Positions 1 to 8,578 of a DNA stretch of 64,000 bases are shown piece by piece. Made by a program: the position numbers and the translations under genes. The DNA is from Kribbella pratensis (GTDB lineage: Bacteria > Actinomycetota > Actinomycetes > Propionibacteriales > Kribbellaceae), in the NCBI RefSeq assembly GCF_004365355.1, contig NZ_SODP01000001.1:1805473-1869472 (forward strand), written 5' to 3'. Under the pieces are notes generated by a model. That model worked only from the letters and a program-made list of their open reading frames with translations, had not been told where the DNA came from and ran no database searches. Position 1 is the stretch's first letter. Each line of letters begins with the position of its first letter.

Positions 1-246
1 GAGGTCGGTGACAAGGATGTAGAAGACGGCGTGGTTGGGCAGTTGGCCGCCCGTGCCGAAGATGCCGCCCATCGGCTGCTGTGCGCCGGAGGCGGTGATG
101 TTGCGGTAGTCCAGGCCGCCCGAGGTGAGGCTGCCGGACGACTCGAACGTCCAGTCGAACAGGCTGCCGTAGAACTTCTGCGCACCGTCCGGGTCGTCGC
201 TCGCGACCTCGAACCAGGCCAGCGTGCCGGCTGCGGGATTCGTCAT
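1..246 (-). CDS. VOC (glyoxalase-fold) protein, partial
   Basis: The reading frame starts at ATG 246 on the minus strand and runs off the window edge, so only the first 82 codons are present. The N-terminus (MTNPAAGTLAWFEVASDDPD, then a KFYGSLFDWTFE stretch) is the usual opening of the bleomycin-resistance/dioxygenase fold also seen in PhnB- and CFP30B-like proteins. AGGAGAGAT just before the ATG serves as ribosome binding site. It lies 62 bases downstream of the WYL regulator on the same strand, so the two may be co-transcribed. The substrate cannot be inferred. Confidence 0.8.
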   Translation of the reverse strand, partial: MTNPAAGTLAWFEVASDDPDGAQKFYGSLFDWTFESSGSLTSGGLDYRNITASGAQQPMGGIFGTGGQLPNHAVFYILVTDL

Positions 247-308
247 GGGATCTCTCCTTCGTCGAACTGTTTCGGTAGAGCCCACGGTTTCAGCGGTTCG
301 CGACAGCC

Positions 309-1043
309 CTATGTCGGAGTTGGAAAAAGATCCTCGGGATGCAACGCAACGGCCGGCAGTTTGGTCTCGAAGCCGTCGACATGCAGATCGCCGGTCGCCT
401 GCGGCCGGTGCGGCAGGATCGGCGTACGCTCGGCCTTCGTGATGCGGTCCATCCGGAAGACCCGGTCCTCCCGGCGCAGATGGCACCAGGCCGTCAGGTA
501 GGAGCCCTTCGGACCGACGACCCAGTGTTGAGGCTCGACCTCGCGGACGGTTTCCACACCGTCGCCATTGGTGTAGAAGATCCGCAGTACCTGGTTGTCG
601 CGGACGGCGCGCCAGATCTGCTCGGCGACGTCGCCGTCCGGATCGGGCGTCGGCCGGACCAGCAGCCGGACCTTCGCGGCAGCCGCCCGCGCTTCGTCGA
701 GGGCCTGCTTCGGCATCGCGGCGACGATCTTCTGCAGCGCCGTCCGGGAGTCGCGGGAGAACAGCACGTGGTCGCTGCCGCTCAGGGCGACCGCGACAGC
801 CATCGCCTCCCGGGCGGTGAAGTTGAGCGGCGGCAGACTCATCGACCGGTCCACGCTGTACCCGCCGGTGCGGCCCTGCTTCGTCGCCAGCGGCACGCCG
901 GCCTGACCGAGCGCGCTCAGATCGCGCTCGATCGTCCTGACACTGACCTCGAAACGGGCCGCCAGCTGCCGCGCCGTACGCCCCCTCGGCCCTGCTGCCC
1001 GTAGTTCCTCGGCGAGGGCGTACAGCCGATCGATCCGGTTCAT
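309..1043 (-). CDS. YafY-type HTH/WYL-domain transcriptional regulator
   Basis: The 244-residue protein has an N-terminal DeoR-like winged helix (about residues 3-60, with TARQLAARFEVSVRTIERDL) and a C-terminal WYL domain (about 135-220) thought to bind a small ligand or nucleic acid. Length and domain order fit the common actinobacterial YafY-like family. It lies upstream of and co-directional with the partial VOC gene, which is a plausible target. There are no visible lesions. Confidence 0.88.
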   Translation of the reverse strand: MNRIDRLYALAEELRAAGPRGRTARQLAARFEVSVRTIERDLSALGQAGVPLATKQGRTGGYSVDRSMSLPPLNFTAREAMAVAVALSGSDHVLFSRDSRTALQKIVAAMPKQALDEARAAAAKVRLLVRPTPDPDGDVAEQIWRAVRDNQVLRIFYTNGDGVETVREVEPQHWVVGPKGSYLTAWCHLRREDRVFRMDRITKAERTPILPHRPQATGDLHVDGFETKLPAVALHPEDLFPTPT

Positions 1044-1108
1044 ACGGGCAGGCTAAGGACCTCCATGGACAGTTCCGGTCTCGGTTCCGGGCCGGTTCCT
1101 GCGCGGGG

Positions 1109-1735
1109 CTACTGCGGAAGCTCGGTGCCGGTGCCTTCGGCGAACATGTAGGCGGCGTACCAGGCGGGCCAGTTCTCGTCGGCCTGACCGGTGCGGGCCT
1201 CGTGCTCGCCGTGCGCGGCGGCTGCGCGCTTCAGGGCGGCCTCGAGGTCCTCGACCTTCATGTACGTCGTCTCCTCGACCCGGCCGGGCAGCCGCGTCGT
1301 GACCTCCTGCAGCAGCCAGGTGTTGCCGTCGGGGTCGCTGAACGTCGCGAACGAGCTGTAGCTGGCGTCCTCGTCCGCCCGCCCGTCCACCCGTCCGCTC
1401 CCGTCGGTGACCTCGAACTGCGCACCCGGCGCGCCGGGGTGGAAGACCTCGCTGACCTTGGCGCCGTGCGAGAGCAGCTCGGACCGCGCCGCCTGGACGT
1501 CGGTGACGACCAGGTAGAGCCCCTGCGCCGTGCCGGGGGTGGCCGAGGTGATGTTCGTGCCGAACTGGACCGAGGCCGGCGAGCCCGGCGGCGTGAACTG
1601 GACGACGCGGAAGCCGTTGTCGAACGCGAAGTCGGCGTCGAGCCGCCAGCCGAGCCCGGTGTAGAACTCCTTGGACCGGTCGGTGTCCGCAACCGGGATG
1701 ACGACGGCCTCGAGCTTCAGGTCGGTGCTGCTCAT
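1109..1735 (-). CDS. VOC family glyoxalase-like protein
   Basis: Start chosen at ATG 1735 because GGAGGAAG lies immediately upstream; an in-frame extension to 1801 has no such site. The 208-residue product opens with a VOC module (KLEAVVIPVADTDRSKEFYT...LGW) and ends the module with FSDPDGNTWLLQE. A C-terminal extension (HGEHEARTGQADENWPAWYA) is typical of one actinobacterial subfamily of unknown substrate. It is transcribed away from the antiporter gene; the 126-base gap between them must hold both promoters. Confidence 0.83.
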   Translation of the reverse strand: MSSTDLKLEAVVIPVADTDRSKEFYTGLGWRLDADFAFDNGFRVVQFTPPGSPASVQFGTNITSATPGTAQGLYLVVTDVQAARSELLSHGAKVSEVFHPGAPGAQFEVTDGSGRVDGRADEDASYSSFATFSDPDGNTWLLQEVTTRLPGRVEETTYMKVEDLEAALKRAAAAHGEHEARTGQADENWPAWYAAYMFAEGTGTELPQ

Positions 1736-1861
1736 GACTTCCTCCAGAGATGTTCTCGGTTGGTTGACGCCTAATCTGCCGCTCCCGACCCGCATTGACA
1801 CCAGTGAGAATCCCTGGTCATTACCCTGGCGGGCCGGTCGCGGGACCTAGACTGCCGTCGC

Positions 1862-3577
1862 GTGGACCATCAGTTCGTTCTGATTGCCGGTGGCGGGCTT
1901 GCGATCATGATCGCGGCGTCGGTGTTCGCGCGGCGAACGGGGGTCGCGGCGCCGTTGCTGCTGGTCGCGTTGGGGATCGGGGCGAGCTACCTACCGGGTA
2001 CGCCGGAGATCCACATCGAGCCGGAGATCATCCTGGCGGGCGTGCTGCCACCGCTGCTGTACGCGTCGGCGGTCCAGCTGCCGGTTCTCGACGTACGGCG
2101 GAACTTCGGTCTGATCTCGTGGTTGTCGGTTGTGATGGTGATCGCGTCGGCGCTGGTGATCGGGGCCCTGGTCCACGCGCTGTTCCCGAGCATCTCGTTC
2201 GCGCTGGCGACCGCGCTCGGCGCCGTGGTGAGCCCGACCGACGCGGTCGCGGCGACCGCGATCGGGCACCGGGTCGGACTGCCGCCACGCCTGATGACCG
2301 TGCTCGAGGGTGAGAGCCTCGTCAACGACGCGTCGGCGCTCGTCGTGCTGCGTACGGCGGTCGCCGCGCTCGCCGTCACGACGCACTTCAGCCTCGGCCA
2401 CACCGTCCTCGACTTCGCCTGGGCGGTTGTGGGCGCGATCGTGATCGGGCTGGTTGTCGGCGTGCTCACGGCGCGGCTTCGGCAACGGCTCGACGATCCG
2501 GTGCTGAACACGACGATCTCGTTCGCCGTACCGTTCCTCGCGTACTTCCCGGCCGAGGAGTTGCACGCATCCGGCGTACTCGCGGTCGTCATCGCCGGTC
2601 TACTGACCGGAGCACTCGGCAGCCGGAAGTTCAGCGCCCGCGACCGCCAGACGCAGGCGACGACCTGGACGACGATCAGCTTCATCCTGGAGAGCGGAGT
2701 CTTCCTCGCGATGGGTTACGAGCTGCCGCAACTCGTCGACGACGCTCGTGCGGAGACGACCGTGGGCGAGATCGCCGGGCTCGTCCTGCTCGTGCTCGGC
2801 CTGCTGGTCGTACTGCGGTTCGTCGGGCTGGCGTGGCCGGCGCTGATCGGGCGCATCGGCTCCGGCAAGCGCAACGAGCAGCTCCGGGCCAGGCTGAGCG
2901 AGATGGAGGAACATCTGGACTCGATGGAGCCGACGGGGGAGCGCGAGGAGAACCGTCTCGCCTGGGCCCGCAAGCGGCTCGCGCGCAGCCAGGCGGACGT
3001 GGACTTCGAGGAGCGGGAGCCGATCACCGGCCGCGGCCTGGTCGTGCTGGCCTGGGCCGGCATGCGTGGTGTCGTCACCGTTGCAGCCGCCCAGACCATC
3101 CCGGCCGGTACGCCGCATCGCGCGACCGTCGTCCTCGCCGCGTTCGTCGTCGCGCTGATCACGCTGGTGCTGTTCGGGCTGTCGCTGCCCGTGGTGATCG
3201 CGCGGATGCGGTTCAGTTCGGAGAGCGCCGAGGACAAGCGCGACTCCGTCCAGGCGCTGATGCGGCAGATCGGCGAGGCCGCGATCGACGCCGTCGGCCC
3301 GCTCGATCAGCAGACCGTCGACGGCGAGCCGCTCGATCCCGTCGTGGTCAGCACACTCAAAGACCGGATCGTGCCCCGGCTGGTCTCCGGGAGCCGGCAG
3401 CTCCTGGAGACCAAGCCGGACCATCGCGACCAGATGACGATCATCCAGAACCGCTACCTGGACGCGATGCGCGAAGCCCTCGGGACCGAACGCAGCATCG
3501 GCGTCTACAGCTCGGACACCTACCGCCAGGTCGAAGGCTTCCTCGACGCCGTCGAGCAGCGCTTCACGACCGCCTAG
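1862..3577 (+). CDS. CPA1-family Na+/H+ (monovalent cation/proton) antiporter
   Basis: A 571-residue membrane protein starting at GTG. About 11-12 hydrophobic segments fill residues 1-330 and about 380-450. The CPA1 signatures GAVVSPTDAVAA (about residue 120) and LEGESLVNDASALV (about 150) carry the conserved Asp and Asn-Asp ion-site residues. Between the last transmembrane groups lies a charged cytosolic segment (about 335-385), and a soluble C-terminal tail follows. It likely exchanges Na+ or K+ for H+ at the plasma membrane. The stop overlaps the convergent hydrolase gene by four bases. Confidence 0.9.
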   Translation: MDHQFVLIAGGGLAIMIAASVFARRTGVAAPLLLVALGIGASYLPGTPEIHIEPEIILAGVLPPLLYASAVQLPVLDVRRNFGLISWLSVVMVIASALVIGALVHALFPSISFALATALGAVVSPTDAVAATAIGHRVGLPPRLMTVLEGESLVNDASALVVLRTAVAALAVTTHFSLGHTVLDFAWAVVGAIVIGLVVGVLTARLRQRLDDPVLNTTISFAVPFLAYFPAEELHASGVLAVVIAGLLTGALGSRKFSARDRQTQATTWTTISFILESGVFLAMGYELPQLVDDARAETTVGEIAGLVLLVLGLLVVLRFVGLAWPALIGRIGSGKRNEQLRARLSEMEEHLDSMEPTGEREENRLAWARKRLARSQADVDFEEREPITGRGLVVLAWAGMRGVVTVAAAQTIPAGTPHRATVVLAAFVVALITLVLFGLSLPVVIARMRFSSESAEDKRDSVQALMRQIGEAAIDAVGPLDQQTVDGEPLDPVVVSTLKDRIVPRLVSGSRQLLETKPDHRDQMTIIQNRYLDAMREALGTERSIGVYSSDTYRQVEGFLDAVEQRFTTA

Positions 3578-4311
3578 AGCAGGTGCCGGGTGAAGAACCG
3601 GACCATGCTGTCGACCTCGAAGCGGGGGACCTCTTTGTGGGCCCCGGCGTTCGCGTGGAGGCTCTTCTGCGGTGACGCGAACGCGTCGAACAACGCCATC
3701 GCGGACTGGCGCGGGATGTGCTGGTCGTCCCATTGCAGCGCGAACTCGACCGGCACCGTGATCCGGCGGGCGTGCTCGGCGAGCGTCTCGTCGTACCAGA
3801 AGACGCCGAACACCGCCGCGGTGATCCGCGGATCCGTGGCCACCAGCGGTATGCCGATCGCGGTGCCCATGTTGAGCCCGAAGTACCCGAACGGGCCCTT
3901 GATCCCGGGGAGCTGCTCGAGCGCGTCCAGGGTCGCCTGCCATTCGGGTACGGCGCGCTCGGCGAGGTGGAGGTTGTAGGGGACGACGATCGGCCCGACC
4001 GGTTCGCCGATCTCCATCGCGTGCTGCATCGCGACGGTCTCGCGCTCGTCGAGCGCCGTCCGCGGCCGGTCGCCGTGGCCGGGGGCGTCGATGGAGACCG
4101 CGTGGAACCCGGCTGCGGTGAGCATCCGGGCCCGGCCGACCATCGGGGCCGCCTTGCTGTCGCGTCCACCGCCGTGGCCGAGCAGGACTAGCGGAGCCTG
4201 GTCGACAGCTACCGGCGACCAGAGCATGCCGTGGACGTCGCCGAGGATGAACTCGCGCTCGAGGACGCCGTTCGTGGTGGCGGTGCTGATGAACTGCAAA
4301 GAAGTAGTCAT
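3574..4311 (-). CDS. Alpha/beta hydrolase-fold protein with nucleophile position changed to Asn
   Basis: The 245-residue protein has the alpha/beta hydrolase layout: an HGGG oxyanion motif (LLGHGGGRDSK, about residue 56), the nucleophile-elbow region, and late Asp and His candidates (QWDDQH; NAGAHKEVP). At the elbow the sequence is GLNMGT, so Asn occupies the place where a GxSxG hydrolase has Ser; the codon is AAC. Either the protein is catalytically altered or Ser is supplied differently. The start at ATG 4311 fits homologous openings (MTTSLQFIST); an upstream extension overlaps a separate small reading frame. Confidence 0.78.
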   Translation of the reverse strand: MTTSLQFISTATTNGVLEREFILGDVHGMLWSPVAVDQAPLVLLGHGGGRDSKAAPMVGRARMLTAAGFHAVSIDAPGHGDRPRTALDERETVAMQHAMEIGEPVGPIVVPYNLHLAERAVPEWQATLDALEQLPGIKGPFGYFGLNMGTAIGIPLVATDPRITAAVFGVFWYDETLAEHARRITVPVEFALQWDDQHIPRQSAMALFDAFASPQKSLHANAGAHKEVPRFEVDSMVRFFTRHLL

Positions 4312-4359
4312 GATCGTGCCTTTCCAGGAGTGCCTGCGTGTCGGCGCTCCGGGCGACAC

Positions 4360-4419
4360 CTACTTCGGTCGCCGCTCCGTGACGGTGAGAGGGAGCGCCC
4401 ATCTCGATACCTCGCGCAT
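4360..4419 (-). CDS. Possible 19-residue upstream peptide
   Basis: A very short frame on the minus strand starts at ATG 4419 and ends at TAG 4360. It is preceded by GAGGAGGTGA, a near-perfect Shine-Dalgarno, eight bases from the ATG. The peptide is MREVSRWALPLTVTERRPK. It lies 48 bases upstream of the hydrolase gene, so it could be a leader peptide or an independent small protein. I do not recognise it. The strong ribosome site is the main evidence; length alone would not justify a call. Confidence 0.4.
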   Translation of the reverse strand: MREVSRWALPLTVTERRPK

Positions 4420-4491
4420 GGTGCTCACCTCCTCTGTGAAGTCACGTTCGCCGGGAACGGTACAGCTCCGGCGGGTGCCGTCGCCATCGAA

Positions 4492-5883
4492 TTACCAGTC
4501 GGCGACGCGTTCCTGGGTGCGGTCCTCGGTGGCGACCAGGACGTCGAGGAGGAACTCCTGCAGGTCGGTGCGGATGTCGCGGTGCAGGGGATCGTCCCAG
4601 AGGTTCTGCTGCTCGTCGGGGTCGGCGATCAGGTCGTACAGCTCGCCGGTGCGCTCGCGGGAGGTCGCGTGCTGGACGACGAGCTTCCACTGGTCCCGGC
4701 GAAGCATCGTGAGGTGGACGGGTGGATCGTACGGGTGGCCGCTGTTGCGGTACTCGCTCAGCGCCCAGCCGCGACCGCTCGACCGATTAGTGGCCAAGGG
4801 CAACAGATCCTGACCCTGACCCCGAGGCTGCAGGCCGGCGGCGGTGAGGATGGTCGGGGCGAGATCGATCCATTGGACCAGCTCGGCGCAGCGGGTGCCG
4901 GGCTCCAGCCGGGAGGGCCAGCGGAGGATGAGCGGGACGCGGACCGCCTGCTCGTACATCATCGGGCCTTTGAGCATCAGCCGGTGGTCGCCGAGCATCT
5001 CACCGTGATCGCTGGTGAAGATCACGAGCGTGTCGTCGCTGAGCCCCTCCGCGTCCAGGGCGTCGAGGATGCGGCCGACCTCGTCGTCCACGAGTGTGAC
5101 CATCGCGTAGTACGCGGCCTTGACCTCTTGCAGCTCTTCGGGGGAGTACGACGTGTAGCCGCGCGCATGTCCGGCGTATGACGCCTTCGAGGCCTCGGTC
5201 TGGATGGGCGGCTTGCTCGCGAGGTCGTCGGGGATGGGACGGGTGAGTTGCTTCGCGCGGTAGCGGCGTACGTAGTCGTCGGGGGCGCCGAAGCCGTGGT
5301 GGGGGTCGAAGAAGTTCGCGATGAACAGGAAGGGCTTGGCGCGATCGCGGGAGTGGGTGAGGAAGTCGATGGTCTGGTTGCCGATCCACCGGCTGTAGTG
5401 CAGGTCGGTCGGGAGGGTGTCGTAGTCGACGTCCCTGCCTGCTAGATCGGGGCGGAGGGTGTGGAGCCACCGGTGGTACTGGTTCTCCGAGGAGCCCGGG
5501 TACGGGTCGTGCGCCCAGCGGAAGACGCGGAAGCCGTCGTCAAGGCGTTTCTCGGACCGCCCGCCGAAGCAGGCGTTGAGGTGGAACTTGCCGACGAGGC
5601 CGCAGTCGTAGCCGGCGTCGGCCAGGTCCTTGCTGAACAGCCGCGCGTGGTCGGGGAGGCCGACGCCGTTCGCCCAGAGGCCGTGAGCGTGGACGTACCG
5701 GCCGGTCATCAGGCTCGCGCGGGACGGGGCGCAGACGGGGCTCTGCACGTAGCAGTTCTCGAACAGCACGCCCTGGGCGGCCAGGCGATCGAGGTTGGGG
5801 GTCTCGATCTCGTTGTTGCCGTAGGCACCAAGCGCGGAGAACCGCTGCTGGTCGGTGCAGATGAGCAGGACGTTGGGCGGCAT
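4492..5883 (-). CDS. Type I sulfatase
   Basis: Start taken at ATG 5883 (MPPNVLLICTDQQRFSALGA), where the alkaline-phosphatase-superfamily fold begins with its metal-binding Asp-Gln. The 463-residue protein carries the sulfatase signature C-A-P-S-R at residues 51-55; Cys51 would be oxidised to formylglycine by a formylglycine-generating enzyme, which is not encoded here. TSDHGEMLGDH supplies further metal ligands. There is no signal peptide. It diverges from the ROK regulator across a very short gap, suggesting shared control with the second sulfatase and the arabinofuranosidase. Confidence 0.9.
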   Translation of the reverse strand: MPPNVLLICTDQQRFSALGAYGNNEIETPNLDRLAAQGVLFENCYVQSPVCAPSRASLMTGRYVHAHGLWANGVGLPDHARLFSKDLADAGYDCGLVGKFHLNACFGGRSEKRLDDGFRVFRWAHDPYPGSSENQYHRWLHTLRPDLAGRDVDYDTLPTDLHYSRWIGNQTIDFLTHSRDRAKPFLFIANFFDPHHGFGAPDDYVRRYRAKQLTRPIPDDLASKPPIQTEASKASYAGHARGYTSYSPEELQEVKAAYYAMVTLVDDEVGRILDALDAEGLSDDTLVIFTSDHGEMLGDHRLMLKGPMMYEQAVRVPLILRWPSRLEPGTRCAELVQWIDLAPTILTAAGLQPRGQGQDLLPLATNRSSGRGWALSEYRNSGHPYDPPVHLTMLRRDQWKLVVQHATSRERTGELYDLIADPDEQQNLWDDPLHRDIRTDLQEFLLDVLVATEDRTQERVADW

Positions 5884-5948
5884 ACGCGTCAGTCTATTAA
5901 ATTCGGACTGTTGACAAAAATGTGCCACACCGGCGAGAGTCGGGTGTC
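5884..5948. promoter_or_regulatory. Divergent promoter region of the sulfatase/ROK locus
   Basis: An unusually AT-rich patch for this genome lies between the divergent sulfatase and ROK genes (5895-5921, containing ATTAAATT and a TTGACA hexamer at 5911-5916). ROK regulators of the NagC/XylR type often bind AT-rich operators next to their own gene, so this is the natural operator candidate. No clear -10 element can be assigned on either strand. Confidence 0.35.
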
Positions 5949-7127
5949 GTGGGCAGTGAATCGCGAGGACCGCTGCGGCTCCTGCGGGAGACGCACGAGG
6001 AGCGCGTCATCACCGCATTGCGCACGCAAGGCCCTCTGACCCGAGCTCAGTTGGCCGAGCAGACGGGGCTGTCCCGGGCGACGCTGTCCTCCATAGTCCA
6101 GACGCTCCTCGCCAGGCAGATGGTCACAGAGCGGGGCGCGGCGGAGGAGGCGGTCGCCGGCACCCCCGGTGCGGTGCGCCGGTCGGGTGCCGGCGTTCGC
6201 GGGCGGCCGGTTTCGGTGCTGACGTTGAATCCCGGTGGTGGGCTTGCGGTGGGGATGGATCTGGGGCATCGGCGGGTGCAGGTGACGATTGCGAACGTTG
6301 CGCACGAGATCGTCGCGTCCGATGGGATCGCGTGTGCGGAGCGCACGTCGTGGGCGCGTCGGGTGCAGCTCGCGATCGACCTTGTCGATGAGTTGACCGC
6401 GCGCCACGAGATCTCGCTGATCGGGCTCGCCGGACTCGGAGTAGGCATCGTGGGCCCGGTCGCGCCCGAGCTGTCGGTCAGGTCGGCTCGTGGGCCCTCG
6501 CCGGGCCGGAGCGGGCTCGTGCGGGGCGCGCTGGCCGAGCGGTTCGGCGTACGTGTGTCTGTGGACAACAACACTCGGCTGGCTGCGCTGGCGGAGGCTA
6601 CCTGGGGTGCTGGGGCCGGGGTGGAGAGCGTGCTTTATCTGCGGCTCTCGTACGGAGTCGGCGGCGGGCTGGTGCTCGGTGGGCGGCTGCTGGCCGGGGC
6701 CGGGGGAGCGGCGGGGGAGTTGGGGCATATCAGCGTCGATCGGGACGGACCGCGCTGCTCGTGTGGCGGTCGCGGATGTCTCGAGCTGTACCTCGCGAAC
6801 CTGGTCGACGAGTACGGCGGCTTCGACAGCCTCAGTCCCCACGCAATCACAACCATCGCGACCCGGACGGGCGAGGTGCTGGCGGCGGCCTGCAACGCGG
6901 TCAACCCGGAGGTGGTTGTCGTCGGAGGTGAGCTGACTGCCGCCGGTGAGCACCTGTTCCGGCCGCTGCGTAAGGCGCTTCGCGAGTACACCCACACACA
7001 GGTCCACCGCACCCTGCGTGTCACGCAAGCACAGCTCGGGTACGACGCGGCCGCCCGCGGCGGGATCGCTCTCGTGCTGACCAACCCACCCGAGGAGGCC
7101 GAGTGGCGAAGAACATCCTGTTCCTGA
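5949..7127 (+). CDS. ROK family (NagC/XylR-type) transcriptional regulator
   Basis: An N-terminal winged helix (GPLTRAQLAEQTGLSRATLS) is followed by a ROK sugar-kinase-like domain. The domain includes the GMDLGHRRV nucleotide-binding strand, the SVDNNTRLAAL segment and the zinc motif CSCGGRGCLE. Start GTG 5949 gives the usual GSESRGPLRLLRETHEER opening; an in-frame GTG at 5922 is an alternative. It likely senses a sugar released by the locus and represses the adjacent sulfatase and arabinofuranosidase genes. Its 3' end overlaps the next gene by 25 bases, so they form one transcript. Confidence 0.87.
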   Translation: MGSESRGPLRLLRETHEERVITALRTQGPLTRAQLAEQTGLSRATLSSIVQTLLARQMVTERGAAEEAVAGTPGAVRRSGAGVRGRPVSVLTLNPGGGLAVGMDLGHRRVQVTIANVAHEIVASDGIACAERTSWARRVQLAIDLVDELTARHEISLIGLAGLGVGIVGPVAPELSVRSARGPSPGRSGLVRGALAERFGVRVSVDNNTRLAALAEATWGAGAGVESVLYLRLSYGVGGGLVLGGRLLAGAGGAAGELGHISVDRDGPRCSCGGRGCLELYLANLVDEYGGFDSLSPHAITTIATRTGEVLAAACNAVNPEVVVVGGELTAAGEHLFRPLRKALREYTHTQVHRTLRVTQAQLGYDAAARGGIALVLTNPPEEAEWRRTSCS

Positions 7128-8578
7128 TGACCGACCAGCACCGCGTTGACACATTAGGGTGCTATGGCAACCAAATCTGCGAGACCCCGAACCTCGACGC
7201 CCTCGCTGCGTCCGGCACCCGCTTCACCAACGGCTTCACTCCGACGGCGATCTGTACGCCGGCCCGCGCCACCCTGCAAACCGGCGTACTCCCGTATCGG
7301 CACACCCTGCTCGCGAACTACGAACGCAACGTCGGCTACCGCGAAGAACTCGACGACACCTTCCCCGTCTTCTCCCACTACCTCGCCGGCTATCAAGTGG
7401 GCCACGTCGGCAAGTGGCACGTCGGCAAGGACAAAGGCCCGCGCGATTTCGGCTACGACGGCGAGCACTACCCCGGCTGGGGCAACGCCGTCGATCATCC
7501 CGACTACCTCAGCTACCTGGCCGAGCGCGGGTATCCGCAGTTCAGCGTCCGCAACCCGGTCCGCGGCACCTTCGCCAACGGTGAACCGGGCAACCTTCTC
7601 GCCGGCCTCCTGGAGCAGCCCGTGGAGGCGACGTTCGAGTATTTCCTCGCCGAGCGCACCATCGAGCAACTCCGGCGCTTCGCCGCCGACGGCCGCCCGT
7701 TCTACCTCACCTGCAACTGGTTCGGCCCCCACCTCCCGTACCTGCTGCCCGAGGCCTACTACTTCCGGTACGACGCCGCCGGCGTTGAGCTCCCCGCCTC
7801 CGTAGCCGAGACGTTCGCCGGCAAACCGCGCGTCCAGCAGCATTACTCGTCGCACTGGACCTACGACAGCATCGGCCCGGACCGGTGGCGTGAACTCGTC
7901 GCGGCGTACTGGGGCTACGTCACGCTCATCGACGAGCAGATCGGCCGCATCCTCGCACTCGTCGACGAACTCGGCCTCACCGACGAGACCGCCGTACTGT
8001 TCACCGCCGACCACGGTGAATTCACCGGCGCGCATCGCCTGCACGACAAAGGCCCGGCGATGTACGACGACATCTATCGCGTCCCGCTGATCGCCAAAGT
8101 CCCTGGTCTGCCGGCCGGACGCGTGGAGGACTCTTTCGCGACCCTGACCGACCTGACGCCGACGTTCCTCGAGTTGGCCGACGTCGAAGCGCCGGAGCAC
8201 TACCAAGGGCGCTCGCTGCTGCCCTTGATCAAAGGCGAGCGGCCGCACGATTGGCCGACGGAGGTCGTCGCCGAATTCCACGGCCACCACTTCCCGTACC
8301 CGCAGCGGATGATCCGCACCGACCGCTACAAGCTCGTCGTCAACCCGGCCGACGTCAACGAGCTCTACGACCTGTCCACCGATCCGGACGAGCTCCACAA
8401 CCGGTACCAGCATCCCGAACTCGCCGCAGTACGCCGTGAGCTGACGACCCGCCTGTACGACGTACTCCGGGACCGCGGCGACAACTTCTACCACTGGATG
8501 ACGTCGATGTTCGAGGTCGGCGGCAAGAGCTACGACACCGCGCTCAGCGCTCTCGATCAGGAGGCAGCTCGCCCGTGA
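7103..8578 (+). CDS. Type I sulfatase
   Basis: The 491-residue protein starts at GTG 7103 behind GAGGAGG. It has the alkaline-phosphatase-superfamily opening (ILFLMTDQHRVDTLG) and the sulfatase signature C-T-P-A-R at residues 51-55, with Cys51 the predicted formylglycine. LFTADHGEFTGAH provides metal ligands, and the C-terminal IRTDRYKLVVNP stretch is typical of arylsulfatase A-like enzymes. It has no signal peptide, so its substrate would be imported oligosaccharide. It overlaps ROK by 25 bases and the GH51 gene by four (GTGA), indicating translational coupling. Confidence 0.9.
   Translation: MAKNILFLMTDQHRVDTLGCYGNQICETPNLDALAASGTRFTNGFTPTAICTPARATLQTGVLPYRHTLLANYERNVGYREELDDTFPVFSHYLAGYQVGHVGKWHVGKDKGPRDFGYDGEHYPGWGNAVDHPDYLSYLAERGYPQFSVRNPVRGTFANGEPGNLLAGLLEQPVEATFEYFLAERTIEQLRRFAADGRPFYLTCNWFGPHLPYLLPEAYYFRYDAAGVELPASVAETFAGKPRVQQHYSSHWTYDSIGPDRWRELVAAYWGYVTLIDEQIGRILALVDELGLTDETAVLFTADHGEFTGAHRLHDKGPAMYDDIYRVPLIAKVPGLPAGRVEDSFATLTDLTPTFLELADVEAPEHYQGRSLLPLIKGERPHDWPTEVVAEFHGHHFPYPQRMIRTDRYKLVVNPADVNELYDLSTDPDELHNRYQHPELAAVRRELTTRLYDVLRDRGDNFYHWMTSMFEVGGKSYDTALSALDQEAARP

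Noticed and set aside
2600..4402. 600-residue open frame on the minus strand
   Set aside because: It is antisense to the antiporter and out of frame with the hydrolase; composition is Arg/Pro/Ala-rich and lacks domains, as expected for shadow frames in high-GC DNA.
1996..7043. GGGTAC hexamers at 1996-2001 and 7038-7043
   Set aside because: They lie inside coding sequence (antiporter, ROK regulator), have no suitable -35 in context and reflect codon usage.
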